DNA of 6,234 bases from DASPSR01 sp035498715 (GCA_035498715.1 DATJZV010000072.1:1-6234), one strand, 5' to 3'. Numbered from the stretch's first letter, positions 1 through 5,624 are shown. The notes: generated by a model from the sequence alone, not told the origin. A program made the numbers and translations.

Positions 1-372
1 AGCGCCAAATCGTATGGAGGAAATATCCGATATACGGTTGCTGCGCAAGGCGGGGCTGGCCTCTCGCTTCGTCGGATGGATGGCGAATCCGACAGCCTGA
101 AGTATACGGAGTACCGGATCTACGGTTACAAAAAGATCGACAAAATCGATCTTGCCGTCGACCTTCTGGATGTGGATTACGACAACCCCATCAACGGCGT
201 GAGCAACGCATATTCCGCATCGATTGCAGGACAGTACGGTCTGACCGAGCGCTGGAAATTGGGAGCCGACATCGAGTACCAGAAGAACCCGGATTTCAAC
301 AAAGACGTTCGTCTATTCCTGAAGGCGATTTACCACTTTGATATCGGGTCTGGCACAGGGAAGGGGGCATAG
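1..372 (+). CDS. Outer-membrane beta-barrel protein, C-terminal part (5' end outside window); candidate porin of a cytochrome conduit
   Basis: The reading frame is open from base 1 to the TAG at 370-372, giving 123 residues of a protein whose start lies upstream; the ATG at 76 is internal. The visible part is a run of alternating polar/apolar segments rich in Tyr, Gly and charged residues (for example NIRYTVAAQG, KIDLAVDLLDVDYD, WKLGADIEYQ), as in amphipathic beta-strands joined by turns. The last strand, RLFLKAIYHF, looks like the closing strand of an outer-membrane barrel, but a short Gly-rich tail (DIGSGTGKGA) follows it, so the protein does not end on the usual terminal Phe. One base separates its stop from the first cytochrome gene. 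Barrel followed by lipoprotein c-cytochromes is the layout of porin-cytochrome complexes in Geobacter (Omb/Oma/Omc and Ext clusters), and I infer that role here. No heme motif is visible in this part. The exact family cannot be named from the C-terminus alone. Confidence 0.72.
   Translation, partial: SAKSYGGNIRYTVAAQGGAGLSLRRMDGESDSLKYTEYRIYGYKKIDKIDLAVDLLDVDYDNPINGVSNAYSASIAGQYGLTERWKLGADIEYQKNPDFNKDVRLFLKAIYHFDIGSGTGKGA
361..367 (+). promoter_or_regulatory. Ribosome binding site of the pentaheme cytochrome
   Basis: AAGGGGG lies inside the last codons of the barrel gene, 6 nt before the ATG at 374. It favours that ATG over the in-frame ATG at 338, which would put 12 non-signal residues in front of a clean lipoprotein signal peptide. 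Confidence 0.65.
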
Positions 373-373
373 T

Positions 374-817
374 ATGGAAAATAAAACAGTGAAAATAACA
401 ATGCTGTTGCTGCTGCTCCTGCTTACACTGGCCCTGTTTGCGTGCGCCCATACCCAGAGCATGGTACTAAAGCACCCGACCGAGGTCGAGGGCATGCCCA
501 TCTGCAGTGAATGCCATACCGACTGGCGAGCAGCGCTCGATCATACGGAGGACTTCTACACACGACACAGGTTTTCAGCTAATGCCAATAAGCAGGCTTG
601 CGATGTGTGTCACAAAGAGTCCTTCTGCTCGGATTGTCATGCACACAAGGAGGAATTGAAGCCGAGCGACAAGTACAAGGATTCTCCCCAGCTTGCGATG
701 CCTCACCGGGGCGATTATCTGAACCAGCACAAAATCGACGGAAGCATCAACCCGGCGTCGTGCTTCCCCTGCCATGGCCGTCAGAACAATGGGAGGTGCA
801 GCGAATGTCACAAGTGA
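374..817 (+). CDS. Pentaheme c-type cytochrome lipoprotein (147 aa)
   Basis: A small multiheme cytochrome, probably anchored in the outer membrane, carrying electrons to or from the adjacent barrel protein. Residues 1-23 are a lipoprotein signal peptide: two Lys near the N-terminus, a run of seven Leu, then the lipobox L-F-A-C with the lipidated Cys at 24. The +2 residue is Ala, not Asp, so retention in the inner membrane is not signalled. Five CX2CH heme-attachment motifs start at residues 44 (CSECH), 76 (CDVCH), 85 (CSDCH), 130 (CFPCH) and 142 (CSECH); the last ends one residue before the C-terminus. Extra His residues (34, 57, 65, 91, 111, 119) could supply distal heme ligands. There are about 29 residues per heme and no other recognisable domain. 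It starts 1 nt after the barrel gene and overlaps the octaheme gene by 13 nt. Size and heme number recall small conduit lipoproteins such as Geobacter ExtC, but orthology is not shown. The cytochrome assignment is secure; the partner and direction of electron flow are inferred. Confidence 0.9.
   Translation: MENKTVKITMLLLLLLLTLALFACAHTQSMVLKHPTEVEGMPICSECHTDWRAALDHTEDFYTRHRFSANANKQACDVCHKESFCSDCHAHKEELKPSDKYKDSPQLAMPHRGDYLNQHKIDGSINPASCFPCHGRQNNGRCSECHK
791..798 (+). promoter_or_regulatory. Ribosome binding site that fixes the octaheme cytochrome start
   Basis: GGGAGGTG lies 6 nt before the ATG at 805, within the 3' end of the pentaheme gene. The reading frame is open farther upstream (an ATG at 598), but only the 805 start gives a lipoprotein signal peptide directly, and the upstream extension is the shadow of the pentaheme gene in another frame. 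Confidence 0.8.
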
Positions 818-1548
818 ATAAAGCCATACCACTCCTGCTCCTCCTCATGAGCCTGCTGTTGACGGCTGGCTGTAGTAATCCGAACGCTCAATCTCAGTTC
901 AATGCGAACGGCCAGAAACACGCCGCAGACTGGCTACCGGCAGGTCATATGACGGCAGCACAGGCGGATGAGAATTCCTGCACAGAATGTCATGGAATCG
1001 ATTTCGCGGGTGGGATTTCGAAAGTATCCTGTACCGGGTGCCATCTGGGCGGAGTTGATTCCGTGCATCCCCAGGAATGGAGTCAAATCACGGGTACCGC
1101 GCACGCGGCCTATGTTGGAGCCAACGGTAACACGTCCTGCGCAAATGCAAACTGTCATGGGACAGCATTGAGCGGTGTTGCGGGGAGCGGGCCATCATGC
1201 ACGAGCTGTCACCTTGGCGACTCCGGTTCCGTGCATCCACAGGACTGGGGCGATCTCGCCTATTTTAAGCATTCGCTCTATGCCAATGCCAATGGGACCT
1301 CCTCATGCTCGAATGCAAACTGTCATGGGCAAACGCTGGCAGGTGTTGCAGGCAGCGGTCCGTCCTGCACCAGTTGCCACCTGGGAGGTGTAAATTCGAT
1401 CCATCCAACGGCATGGGATGCGGACATTACGCTGCATAAGAGTTATGTAGCATCAGTAGGATCGAGTTCCTGCGCAAATGCTGTGTGTCATGGGGCGAAA
1501 CTCGAAGGCGTTTTTTTGAGCGGCCCCAGTTGCGCCCAATGCCATTAG
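805..1548 (+). CDS. Octaheme c-type cytochrome lipoprotein with CX4CH/CX2CH modules (247 aa)
   Basis: A multiheme electron carrier, probably attached to the outer membrane. Residues 1-22 form a lipoprotein signal peptide (Lys at 6, Leu-rich core, lipobox L-T-A-G-C) with the lipidated Cys at 23 and Ser at +2. Eight heme motifs follow: CX2CH starting at 59, 76, 132, 188 and 243, and CX4CH starting at 112 (CANANCH), 168 (CSNANCH) and 223 (CANAVCH). They form four modules, each a first heme motif, then roughly HGxxLxGVxGSGPSC, then a second motif and an S-V/I-H-P-x-x-W end. Modules 2 and 3 are exactly 56 residues each. The first module uses CX2CH twice; the other three use CX4CH then CX2CH, a pairing known as a Geobacter cytochrome family. 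The protein stops on the His of the last CX2CH, so module 4 lacks the HPxxW tail. The start overlaps the pentaheme gene by 13 nt, suggesting translational coupling. Multiheme status is certain; the role as outer-face terminal cytochrome or conduit partner is inferred from the upstream barrel. Confidence 0.9.
   Translation: MSQVNKAIPLLLLLMSLLLTAGCSNPNAQSQFNANGQKHAADWLPAGHMTAAQADENSCTECHGIDFAGGISKVSCTGCHLGGVDSVHPQEWSQITGTAHAAYVGANGNTSCANANCHGTALSGVAGSGPSCTSCHLGDSGSVHPQDWGDLAYFKHSLYANANGTSSCSNANCHGQTLAGVAGSGPSCTSCHLGGVNSIHPTAWDADITLHKSYVASVGSSSCANAVCHGAKLEGVFLSGPSCAQCH
919..1545 (+). repeat. Four tandem diheme modules inside the octaheme cytochrome gene
   Basis: Modules run approximately 919-1080, 1081-1248, 1249-1416 and 1417-1545. 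The two middle ones are each 168 bp. Similarity is visible in DNA as well as protein: for example GCAAACTGTCATGGG occurs in both the second and third modules, near 1145 and 1315. The third module keeps GVAGSGPSCTSCHLG identical to the second. This points to growth by in-frame duplication of a diheme unit, with the first module the most divergent and the last cut short. Confidence 0.8.
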
Positions 1549-1580
1549 GCATCATGAAGCAGAAATGGAGATGCTCAATA

Positions 1581-1618
1581 AAAAAAGAGAGGATGAAGGT
1601 ATTCATCCTCTCTTTTTT
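1581..1618. terminator. Bidirectional intrinsic terminator between convergent operons
   Basis: The left arm 1581-1597 (AAAAAAGAGAGGATGAA) is perfectly complementary to the right arm 1602-1618 (TTCATCCTCTCTTTTTT), around the loop GGTA. The outer six A:T pairs supply a T-run after the GC-containing core on both strands. It lies 32 nt after the octaheme stop and 25 nt beyond the argB stop, so it can end both converging transcripts. Confidence 0.92.
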
Positions 1619-1643
1619 ATCTTAACCAAGCTGCAATATTGAT

Positions 1644-2525
1644 TTAGAGCGTGATCTCGGTCCCGATTCCTTCTTTGGTAAATATCTCAAGCAAGAGAGC
1701 GTGGGGGACGCGGCCGTCGATGATATGGACCTTGGCGCAACCCGCATCAAGGGCTTCGAAAGAGGATCTGGTCTTGGGCAGCATGCCGCCAGCGATGATG
1801 CCGGAATTGATTAGCATCTCTACGTTCTGCTTGTTCAGCGTCGGAATCAGTTTTTTGCCTTTGTCCAGAATTCCTGCCTGGTCTGTGAGCAGGATGAGCT
1901 TTTCTGCCTTCAATGCGCCTGCCACGGCGCCCGCCACCAGATCCGCATTGATGTTGTAGGTCTCTCCGTTCTCACCAACACCGACAGGCGCGATAACGGG
2001 GATGAAACCGCCTACTTCCAGGGCCACCAGCGCGCCGGGACGGACCTCGGTCACTTCGCCGACAAGACCGATATCGATGATTTCGGTCTCGCCCGTGTTT
2101 TCGGCTTTCTTCGTCATCTTCAGCTTCTTCGCCTGGATCAGACCGCCGTCCTTGCCGGTGAGGCCCACGGCCTTGCCACCCGTTCGGTTAATGAGGTTCA
2201 CGATCTCCTTGTTCACCTTGCCGCCGAGTACCATCTCCACGATGTCCATGGTCTCCTCGTCGGTCACGCGCTGGCCCGAGACGAAGGTCGGTTTCTTGCC
2301 CATTCGCTCCATGGTCTTGCCGATCTGAGGACCGCCACCGTGCACGATCACCGGGTTGATACCGATGTAGCGCAAGAGGACCACGTCCTGGGCGAAGCCC
2401 ACCTTCAGACCCTCATCGATCATGGCATTCCCGCCGTACTTGATCACGAAGGTCTTGCCCCGGAAGGTCTGTATATAGGGCATGGCTTCTATCAGGGTCT
2501 TTGCTTTTTCGATCAATTTTTCCAT
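1644..2525 (-). CDS. argB: Acetylglutamate kinase (N-acetyl-L-glutamate 5-kinase)
   Basis: Catalyses ATP-dependent phosphorylation of N-acetyl-L-glutamate, the second step of arginine (ornithine) synthesis, in the cytoplasm. The 293-residue length is normal for the amino-acid-kinase fold. Visible motifs: KYGGNAM at 29-35 and HGGGPQ at 62-67 (phosphate and nucleotide handling), VSGQRVTD at 82-89, YNINAD at 190-195 (substrate site), TDQAGILD at 214-221, GGMLPK at 246-251, and the C-terminal HIIDGRVPHALLLEIFT-type segment ending in GIGTEI. The N-terminal helix before KYGG (about residues 1-22) matches the extension that arginine-inhibited hexameric enzymes use to interlock dimers, so feedback inhibition by arginine is likely (inference from family knowledge). 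The ATG at 2525 has no clear Shine-Dalgarno sequence. It is the last gene of the minus-strand block, 82 nt after hslU, and ends at the shared terminator. No other arginine gene is in the window. Confidence 0.97.
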   Translation of the reverse strand: MEKLIEKAKTLIEAMPYIQTFRGKTFVIKYGGNAMIDEGLKVGFAQDVVLLRYIGINPVIVHGGGPQIGKTMERMGKKPTFVSGQRVTDEETMDIVEMVLGGKVNKEIVNLINRTGGKAVGLTGKDGGLIQAKKLKMTKKAENTGETEIIDIGLVGEVTEVRPGALVALEVGGFIPVIAPVGVGENGETYNINADLVAGAVAGALKAEKLILLTDQAGILDKGKKLIPTLNKQNVEMLINSGIIAGGMLPKTRSSFEALDAGCAKVHIIDGRVPHALLLEIFTKEGIGTEITL

Positions 2526-2575
2526 AAAATCGTCAAAAGGTAGTGTCCATAGAATACTCAGGGGACAGAAAATTG

Positions 2576-2607
2576 CTCTGTGTTCTCCGTGACTTCTCTG
2601 GCAAAAC
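2576..2607. repeat. CTCTGTGT/TCTCCGTGAC/TTCTCTGGC quasi-repeat in the hslU-argB spacer
   Basis: Within the 82-nt spacer, + strand bases 2576-2602 read as three degenerate copies of an 8-10 nt TCTC(T/C)GTG-like unit, followed by GCAAAAC. This resembles short CTCTGTGTTCTCCGTG-type intergenic elements that I recall as dispersed in some environmental bacterial genomes. One copy cannot prove a repeat family, and a search of the rest of the genome would be needed. Confidence 0.35.
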
Positions 2608-3951
2608 CTATAAGATATACCTGCTCAGGTCTTCGCTCTTGACGACGTCCGCAAGACGTTCACGCACATGGGTGGCATCGATCGCGAACGTTGATCCTTT
2701 CTTCTCCGGAGCGTCAAAGGATATCTCGTCGAGCAGACGCTCCATGATGGTATAGAGCCTGCGCGCGCCGATATTCTCGGTGCGTTCGTTCACCTGTGCC
2801 GCAATGTCGGCGATCTCCTCGATCGAGTCCCGGGAAAAGGCGAGGGATATCCCTTCCGTGGCCAGGAGCGCAACCTGCTGTTTGATGAGGGCGTTCTGCG
2901 GCTCGGTCAGGATGCGGATGAACTCGACCTTGCCGAGGGAATCGAGCTCGACCCTGATGGGGAACCTGCCCTGGAGCTCGGGAATCAGGTCCGACGGTTT
3001 GGAAACATGGAAGGCGCCTGCGGCGATGAACAGAATGTGGTCGGTCTTGACCGGCCCGTACTTGGTCGTGACCGTCGAACCTTCCACGATCGGAAGAAGG
3101 TCTCGCTGCACGCCCTCGCGAGAAACGTCGGGGCCATGAGTTTCGCGTCCCGCGATCTTGTCTATTTCGTCGAGGAAGACGATGCCCGACTGCTCCACGC
3201 GATGGAGCGCTTCCTTGATCACCTTGTCCATGTCAATGAGCTTTGTCGCCTCTTCCTGGACCAGCATCCGGAGAGCATCCGGTACCTTGGCCTTGCGCCG
3301 TTTCGTTTTCTCGGGCAACAGCCCGCCGAGCATTTCCTTCAGGTTCATCTCGATCTCTTCCATTCCGACGTTTGAGATGATGCCGAAGGGCATGACCTTT
3401 TCTTTCTGTTCGATCTCCACCATCCTATCATCGAGCTTGCCCTCACGGAACTGCTGCCGGAGCTTTTCGCGCGTGTTCTTGTGGTGCTCCTGCTGTTCGG
3501 CGGAAGGCTGGTCGAAACCCGGCGAGGTCCTGATCGGCGGCAGGAGCAGGTCGAGCAATCGCTCCTCCGCCAGTGCAGCGGCCTTTTCCTGAACCTGCTC
3601 GGACATCTCGTTCTTTACCATGTTGATGCCGATCTCCGTGAGGTCGCGAATGATGGAGTCCACGTCACGCCCGACGTAGCCGACCTCGGTGAATTTGGAT
3701 GCCTCGATCTTAAGGAACGGGGCCTGGACGAGCTTTGCGAGCCTCCGGGCGATCTCGGTCTTGCCCACACCGGTGGGACCGATCATGATGATGTTCTTGG
3801 GCATGACCTCGTCGCGGAGTTCCTCGGACAGTCTCTGCCGCCGCCAGCGGTTACGGAGGGCGATGGCGACGGCCCGCTTGGCGTTGTTTTGGCCGATGAC
3901 GTACTTGTCAAGCTCTTCGACGATCTGCCGTGGTGTCAGGGTGTCTTTCAA
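2608..3951 (-). CDS. hslU: ATP-dependent protease ATPase subunit HslU (ClpY)
   Basis: AAA+ unfoldase that caps the HslV peptidase and feeds it unfolded protein, in the cytoplasm. The 447 residues match the family length. Motifs: N-terminal LTPRQIVEELDKYVIGQ, Walker A GPTGVGKT at 58-65, the substrate-gripping pore loop GYVG at 91-94, an inserted I-domain at about 110-243 with the conserved segment around MPFGIISNVGMEE, Walker B VFLDEID at 258-264 (acidic pair D261/E262), sensor-2 GARRL at 395-399, and the C-terminal LSRYIL that inserts into HslV to activate it. Nothing is missing. The start codon is TTG: the sequence reads GGAGG-TTTTT-TTG, with no in-frame ATG nearby, and the protein then begins exactly where HslU family members begin. 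It lies 84 nt downstream of hslV, its obligate partner, and 82 nt upstream of argB. Confidence 0.97.
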   Translation of the reverse strand: MKDTLTPRQIVEELDKYVIGQNNAKRAVAIALRNRWRRQRLSEELRDEVMPKNIIMIGPTGVGKTEIARRLAKLVQAPFLKIEASKFTEVGYVGRDVDSIIRDLTEIGINMVKNEMSEQVQEKAAALAEERLLDLLLPPIRTSPGFDQPSAEQQEHHKNTREKLRQQFREGKLDDRMVEIEQKEKVMPFGIISNVGMEEIEMNLKEMLGGLLPEKTKRRKAKVPDALRMLVQEEATKLIDMDKVIKEALHRVEQSGIVFLDEIDKIAGRETHGPDVSREGVQRDLLPIVEGSTVTTKYGPVKTDHILFIAAGAFHVSKPSDLIPELQGRFPIRVELDSLGKVEFIRILTEPQNALIKQQVALLATEGISLAFSRDSIEEIADIAAQVNERTENIGARRLYTIMERLLDEISFDAPEKKGSTFAIDATHVRERLADVVKSEDLSRYIL

Positions 3952-3956
3952 AAAAA

Positions 3957-3961
3957 CCTCC
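3957..3961 (-). promoter_or_regulatory. Ribosome binding site that supports a TTG start for hslU
   Basis: On the minus strand GGAGG stands 5 nt before the TTG at 3951-3949, separated by T residues only. The ideal spacing and the conserved N-terminus support this unusual start codon. Confidence 0.82.
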
Positions 3962-3990
3962 GGGAAGTCAAGGTCAGGTGTTCGGGGTCC

Positions 3991-4030
3991 GGGTCCAGGA
4001 AATCATGACCTCGTCCCCGTTTCCTGGCCC
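3991..4030. other. Inverted repeat (hairpin) in the hslV-hslU spacer
   Basis: CCAGGAAA at 3995-4002 is the exact inverse complement of TTTCCTGG at 4020-4027. GGG at 3991-3993 and CCC at 4028-4030 extend the stem to 11 bp with one bulged T, around a 17-nt loop. There is no T-run after it on the minus strand, so it does not look like an intrinsic terminator. It lies 5 nt after the hslV stop and could stabilise the 3' end of hslV mRNA or tune hslU expression; that role is inferred. Confidence 0.55.
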
Positions 4031-4035
4031 CGTTC

Positions 4036-4578
4036 TTACAATTCTTCTATTGAAATTTCGTTATTCGTATAGATGCATATCTTGGCCGCGATCTTCATGG
4101 CTTCTTCTGCTACCATTCGCGCGTCCAGCGCGGTGTGCTCCATGAGCGCCCTGGCAGCCGCTAGGGCGTAGGGGCCGCCTGAGCCGATGGCAGCAATCCC
4201 GTTTTCGGGCTCGATCACGTCGCCGTTCCCAGACAGTATGAACGAGCGTTCGGCATCGCTCACGATCATGAGCGCCTCGAGCCTGCGAAGGACCTTGTCA
4301 GTCCGCCAGTCCTTGGCAAGTTCGACGGCGGCGCGCGTGAGATTGCCGTGGTACTGCTCAAGCTTGGCTTCGAATTTCTCGAAGAGCGTGAAGGCGTCTG
4401 CGGTGGCTCCGGCAAACCCTGCAAGAATTTTGTCGTTATACATCTTGCGCACTTTTTTCGCGTTGTGCTTCATGACCGTAGCGCCGACCGTTACCTGTCC
4501 GTCGCCGGCTATCGCGGTTTTCCCGTTGCGCCGTACCGCCAGGATCGTTGTCGCATGCGCGGGGGGTATTTCACTCAT
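4036..4578 (-). CDS. hslV: ATP-dependent protease peptidase subunit HslV (ClpQ)
   Basis: Threonine protease forming the two-ring proteolytic core that works with HslU. I chose the ATG at 4578 (180 aa): it has GGAGGG just upstream and gives MSEIPPAHA followed by the conserved TTILAVRRNG. A longer in-frame ATG at 4611 would read through that ribosome site. Residue T10 aligns with the catalytic Thr1 of mature HslV. Counting from it, the family's other active-site residues fall in the expected places: D17 in AGDGQ, K33 in NAKKVRK, G45 in AGFAGA, and S124 in GSGGP. Because Thr is the tenth residue, maturation must remove a nine-residue leader rather than just the initiator Met as in E. coli. It lies 85 nt after xerC and 84 nt before hslU, the conserved order. 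The C-terminus (NNEISIEEL) is of ordinary length for the family. Confidence 0.96.
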   Translation of the reverse strand: MSEIPPAHATTILAVRRNGKTAIAGDGQVTVGATVMKHNAKKVRKMYNDKILAGFAGATADAFTLFEKFEAKLEQYHGNLTRAAVELAKDWRTDKVLRRLEALMIVSDAERSFILSGNGDVIEPENGIAAIGSGGPYALAAARALMEHTALDARMVAEEAMKIAAKICIYTNNEISIEEL

Positions 4579-4581
4579 GGT

Positions 4582-4587
4582 CCCTCC
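4582..4587 (-). promoter_or_regulatory. Ribosome binding site that decides the hslV start
   Basis: GGAGGG on the minus strand, 3 nt (ACC) before the ATG at 4578. The spacing is slightly short but the match is strong. It favours this start over the in-frame ATG at 4611, which has no comparable site. Confidence 0.7.
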
Positions 4588-4663
4588 AACTAATTTCAGA
4601 CATCGATGCAATTACCCGGTGCCTGACTCATGATCTACTTTGCTTCGCATCCGGTAGCGCAAC

Positions 4664-5557
4664 TCACATCCGCTTCTTTCTCGCCTTCGGGTGCGCCTTG
4701 TCGTATACTTCCATCAATGAGTCAAGATTGAGGTGAGTATACCGCTGCGTGGTCGAAAGACTCGCATGACCCAGGAGTTCCTGGATCGCGCGGAGGTCGG
4801 CGCCGGATTCAAGCATGTGCGTTGCAAAGCTGTGTCGGAGCGTGTGCGGACTCGCTTTCTGCTGCAGCCCCAATTGTTTTCTGTAATTTTCTAAAATACG
4901 CTGAACCGTGCGCGCTGTCAAGCGTTTTCCTGACGGCCCGGTAAAGACAGCCGTCGCTTCGTCGCTTGCGGGCTTCCGGTCAAGATACGCATCGATGGCG
5001 TCGAGTGCTTTGCGTCCCACCGCTACGACCCGCTCTTTCCTCCCTTTGCCTCTGATGCGGATGAGCTGATCGTGACGGTCGATGTCCTCGCGGTTCATGC
5101 CGGTAAGCTCGCTTGCCCGGATACCGGTGGAGTAGAGGGTTTCGAGCACAGCACGGTCCCTCAGCTCCGCATCGCGGCCCTCCAGACCTTTTTTCCCCGG
5201 CGCTTCCATGAGCCGTTGTGCATCGTCCGCAGTCAATACCGCGGGGAGGCGCTTTTCCCGGCGCGGTGTCATAACGAGCCTTGCCGGGTTGTTTGCGAGA
5301 ATGCCTTCGCGGTTCAGGTACTTGAAATACGTCCTGATAGCCGAGAGCTTTCTGGCAATGGATGATTTTCTCATCTTAAGCTTCATGAGGTGAGCGATGA
5401 ACTGTCGCAGGGCTTGATGGTCAACGTCAGAAAGATCGGTTTCTCCGAGGAAGCCGTAGAACTGCTCAAGGTCGGCAAGGTAGCTCCGCTCAGTGTGTTG
5501 AGAAACGTTTCTTTCAGTCCTAAGGTGATTGAGAAAGTCGAAGAGGTGCTTCTGCAT
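4664..5557 (-). CDS. xerC: Tyrosine recombinase XerC
   Basis: Site-specific recombinase that, usually with XerD, resolves chromosome dimers at the dif site. The 297-residue length is typical. The N-terminal SAM-like DNA-binding domain (about 1-90) begins FLNHLRTERNVSQHTERSY, and the segment SSIARKLSAIRTYFKYL at 65-81 is typical of Xer proteins. The catalytic domain keeps all six active-site residues: R147 (STGIRASEL), K171 (RGKGRKER), H238 and R241 (HTLRH), H264 (LLGHASLSTTQ) and the nucleophile Y273 (RYTH). The ATG at 5557 is the first possible start, since an in-frame TAA lies 15 nt upstream; no clear Shine-Dalgarno sequence precedes it. XerC rather than XerD or a phage integrase is favoured by its place between topA and hslVU, as in the Bacillus topA-trmFO-codV-clpQY cluster. 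No dif-like site was recognised in the window. Confidence 0.93.
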   Translation of the reverse strand: MQKHLFDFLNHLRTERNVSQHTERSYLADLEQFYGFLGETDLSDVDHQALRQFIAHLMKLKMRKSSIARKLSAIRTYFKYLNREGILANNPARLVMTPRREKRLPAVLTADDAQRLMEAPGKKGLEGRDAELRDRAVLETLYSTGIRASELTGMNREDIDRHDQLIRIRGKGRKERVVAVGRKALDAIDAYLDRKPASDEATAVFTGPSGKRLTARTVQRILENYRKQLGLQQKASPHTLRHSFATHMLESGADLRAIQELLGHASLSTTQRYTHLNLDSLMEVYDKAHPKARKKRM

Positions 5558-5560
5558 AAA

Positions 5561-5576
5561 GATACTTTAACGTATC
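5561..5576. other. Short inverted repeat just upstream of xerC
   Basis: GATAC (5561-5565), six bases, then GTATC (5572-5576), ending 4 nt before the xerC start. It could be a weak hairpin over the initiation region or an operator half-site pair. It is only 5 bp per arm, so chance is quite possible. Confidence 0.25.
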
Positions 5577-5592
5577 AGGGAGGATTTTGCAA

Positions 5593-5624
5593 GGGAGATA
5601 GGGCTAGGGAAATAGGGCATGGGG
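5593..5624 (+). other. G-run array in the topA-xerC spacer (possible G-quadruplex)
   Basis: The + strand has five runs of three or four G (5593-5595, 5601-5603, 5607-5609, 5615-5617, 5621-5624) with loops of 5, 3, 5 and 3 nt. The pattern reflects an imperfect 14-bp tandem repeat: 5596-5609 and 5610-5623 match at 11 of 14 positions. The G-rich strand is the template strand for topA-xerC transcription. Formal G-quadruplex criteria are met; folding and function are unproven. Confidence 0.5.

Noticed and set aside
598..804. Upstream extension of the octaheme cytochrome reading frame to an ATG at 598
   Set aside because: It overlaps the pentaheme gene in another frame, has no signal peptide, and the ATG at 805 has a strong Shine-Dalgarno sequence followed by a lipoprotein signal.
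1548..1560. 13-bp identical string GGCATCATGAAGC, also at 5623-5635
   Set aside because: Both copies lie at gene ends, but one 13-bp match in 6.2 kb is plausible by chance and the flanks differ.
2526..2575. Possible promoter with TATTCT-like -10 upstream of argB
   Set aside because: No acceptable -35 element at 16-18 nt spacing; too weak to annotate.
2780..3592. Several 119-144 residue + strand open frames opposite hslU
   Set aside because: Ser- and Arg-rich compositions typical of antisense translation of a GC-rich gene; no domain signal.
3481..4008. 175-residue open frame on the + strand opposite hslU
   Set aside because: Antisense shadow of hslU; no recognisable domain or start signal, and the opposite strand encodes a complete conserved HslU.
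4579..4663. xerC-hslV spacer examined for hairpins or a promoter
   Set aside because: Only short imperfect inverted matches around TTGC/GCAA; no convincing -35/-10 pair or terminator beyond the hslV ribosome site.
4664..5557. xerC as a phage or integron integrase marking a mobile element
   Set aside because: Typical Xer length and motifs, a housekeeping neighbourhood, and no attachment repeats, cassette sites or phage genes.
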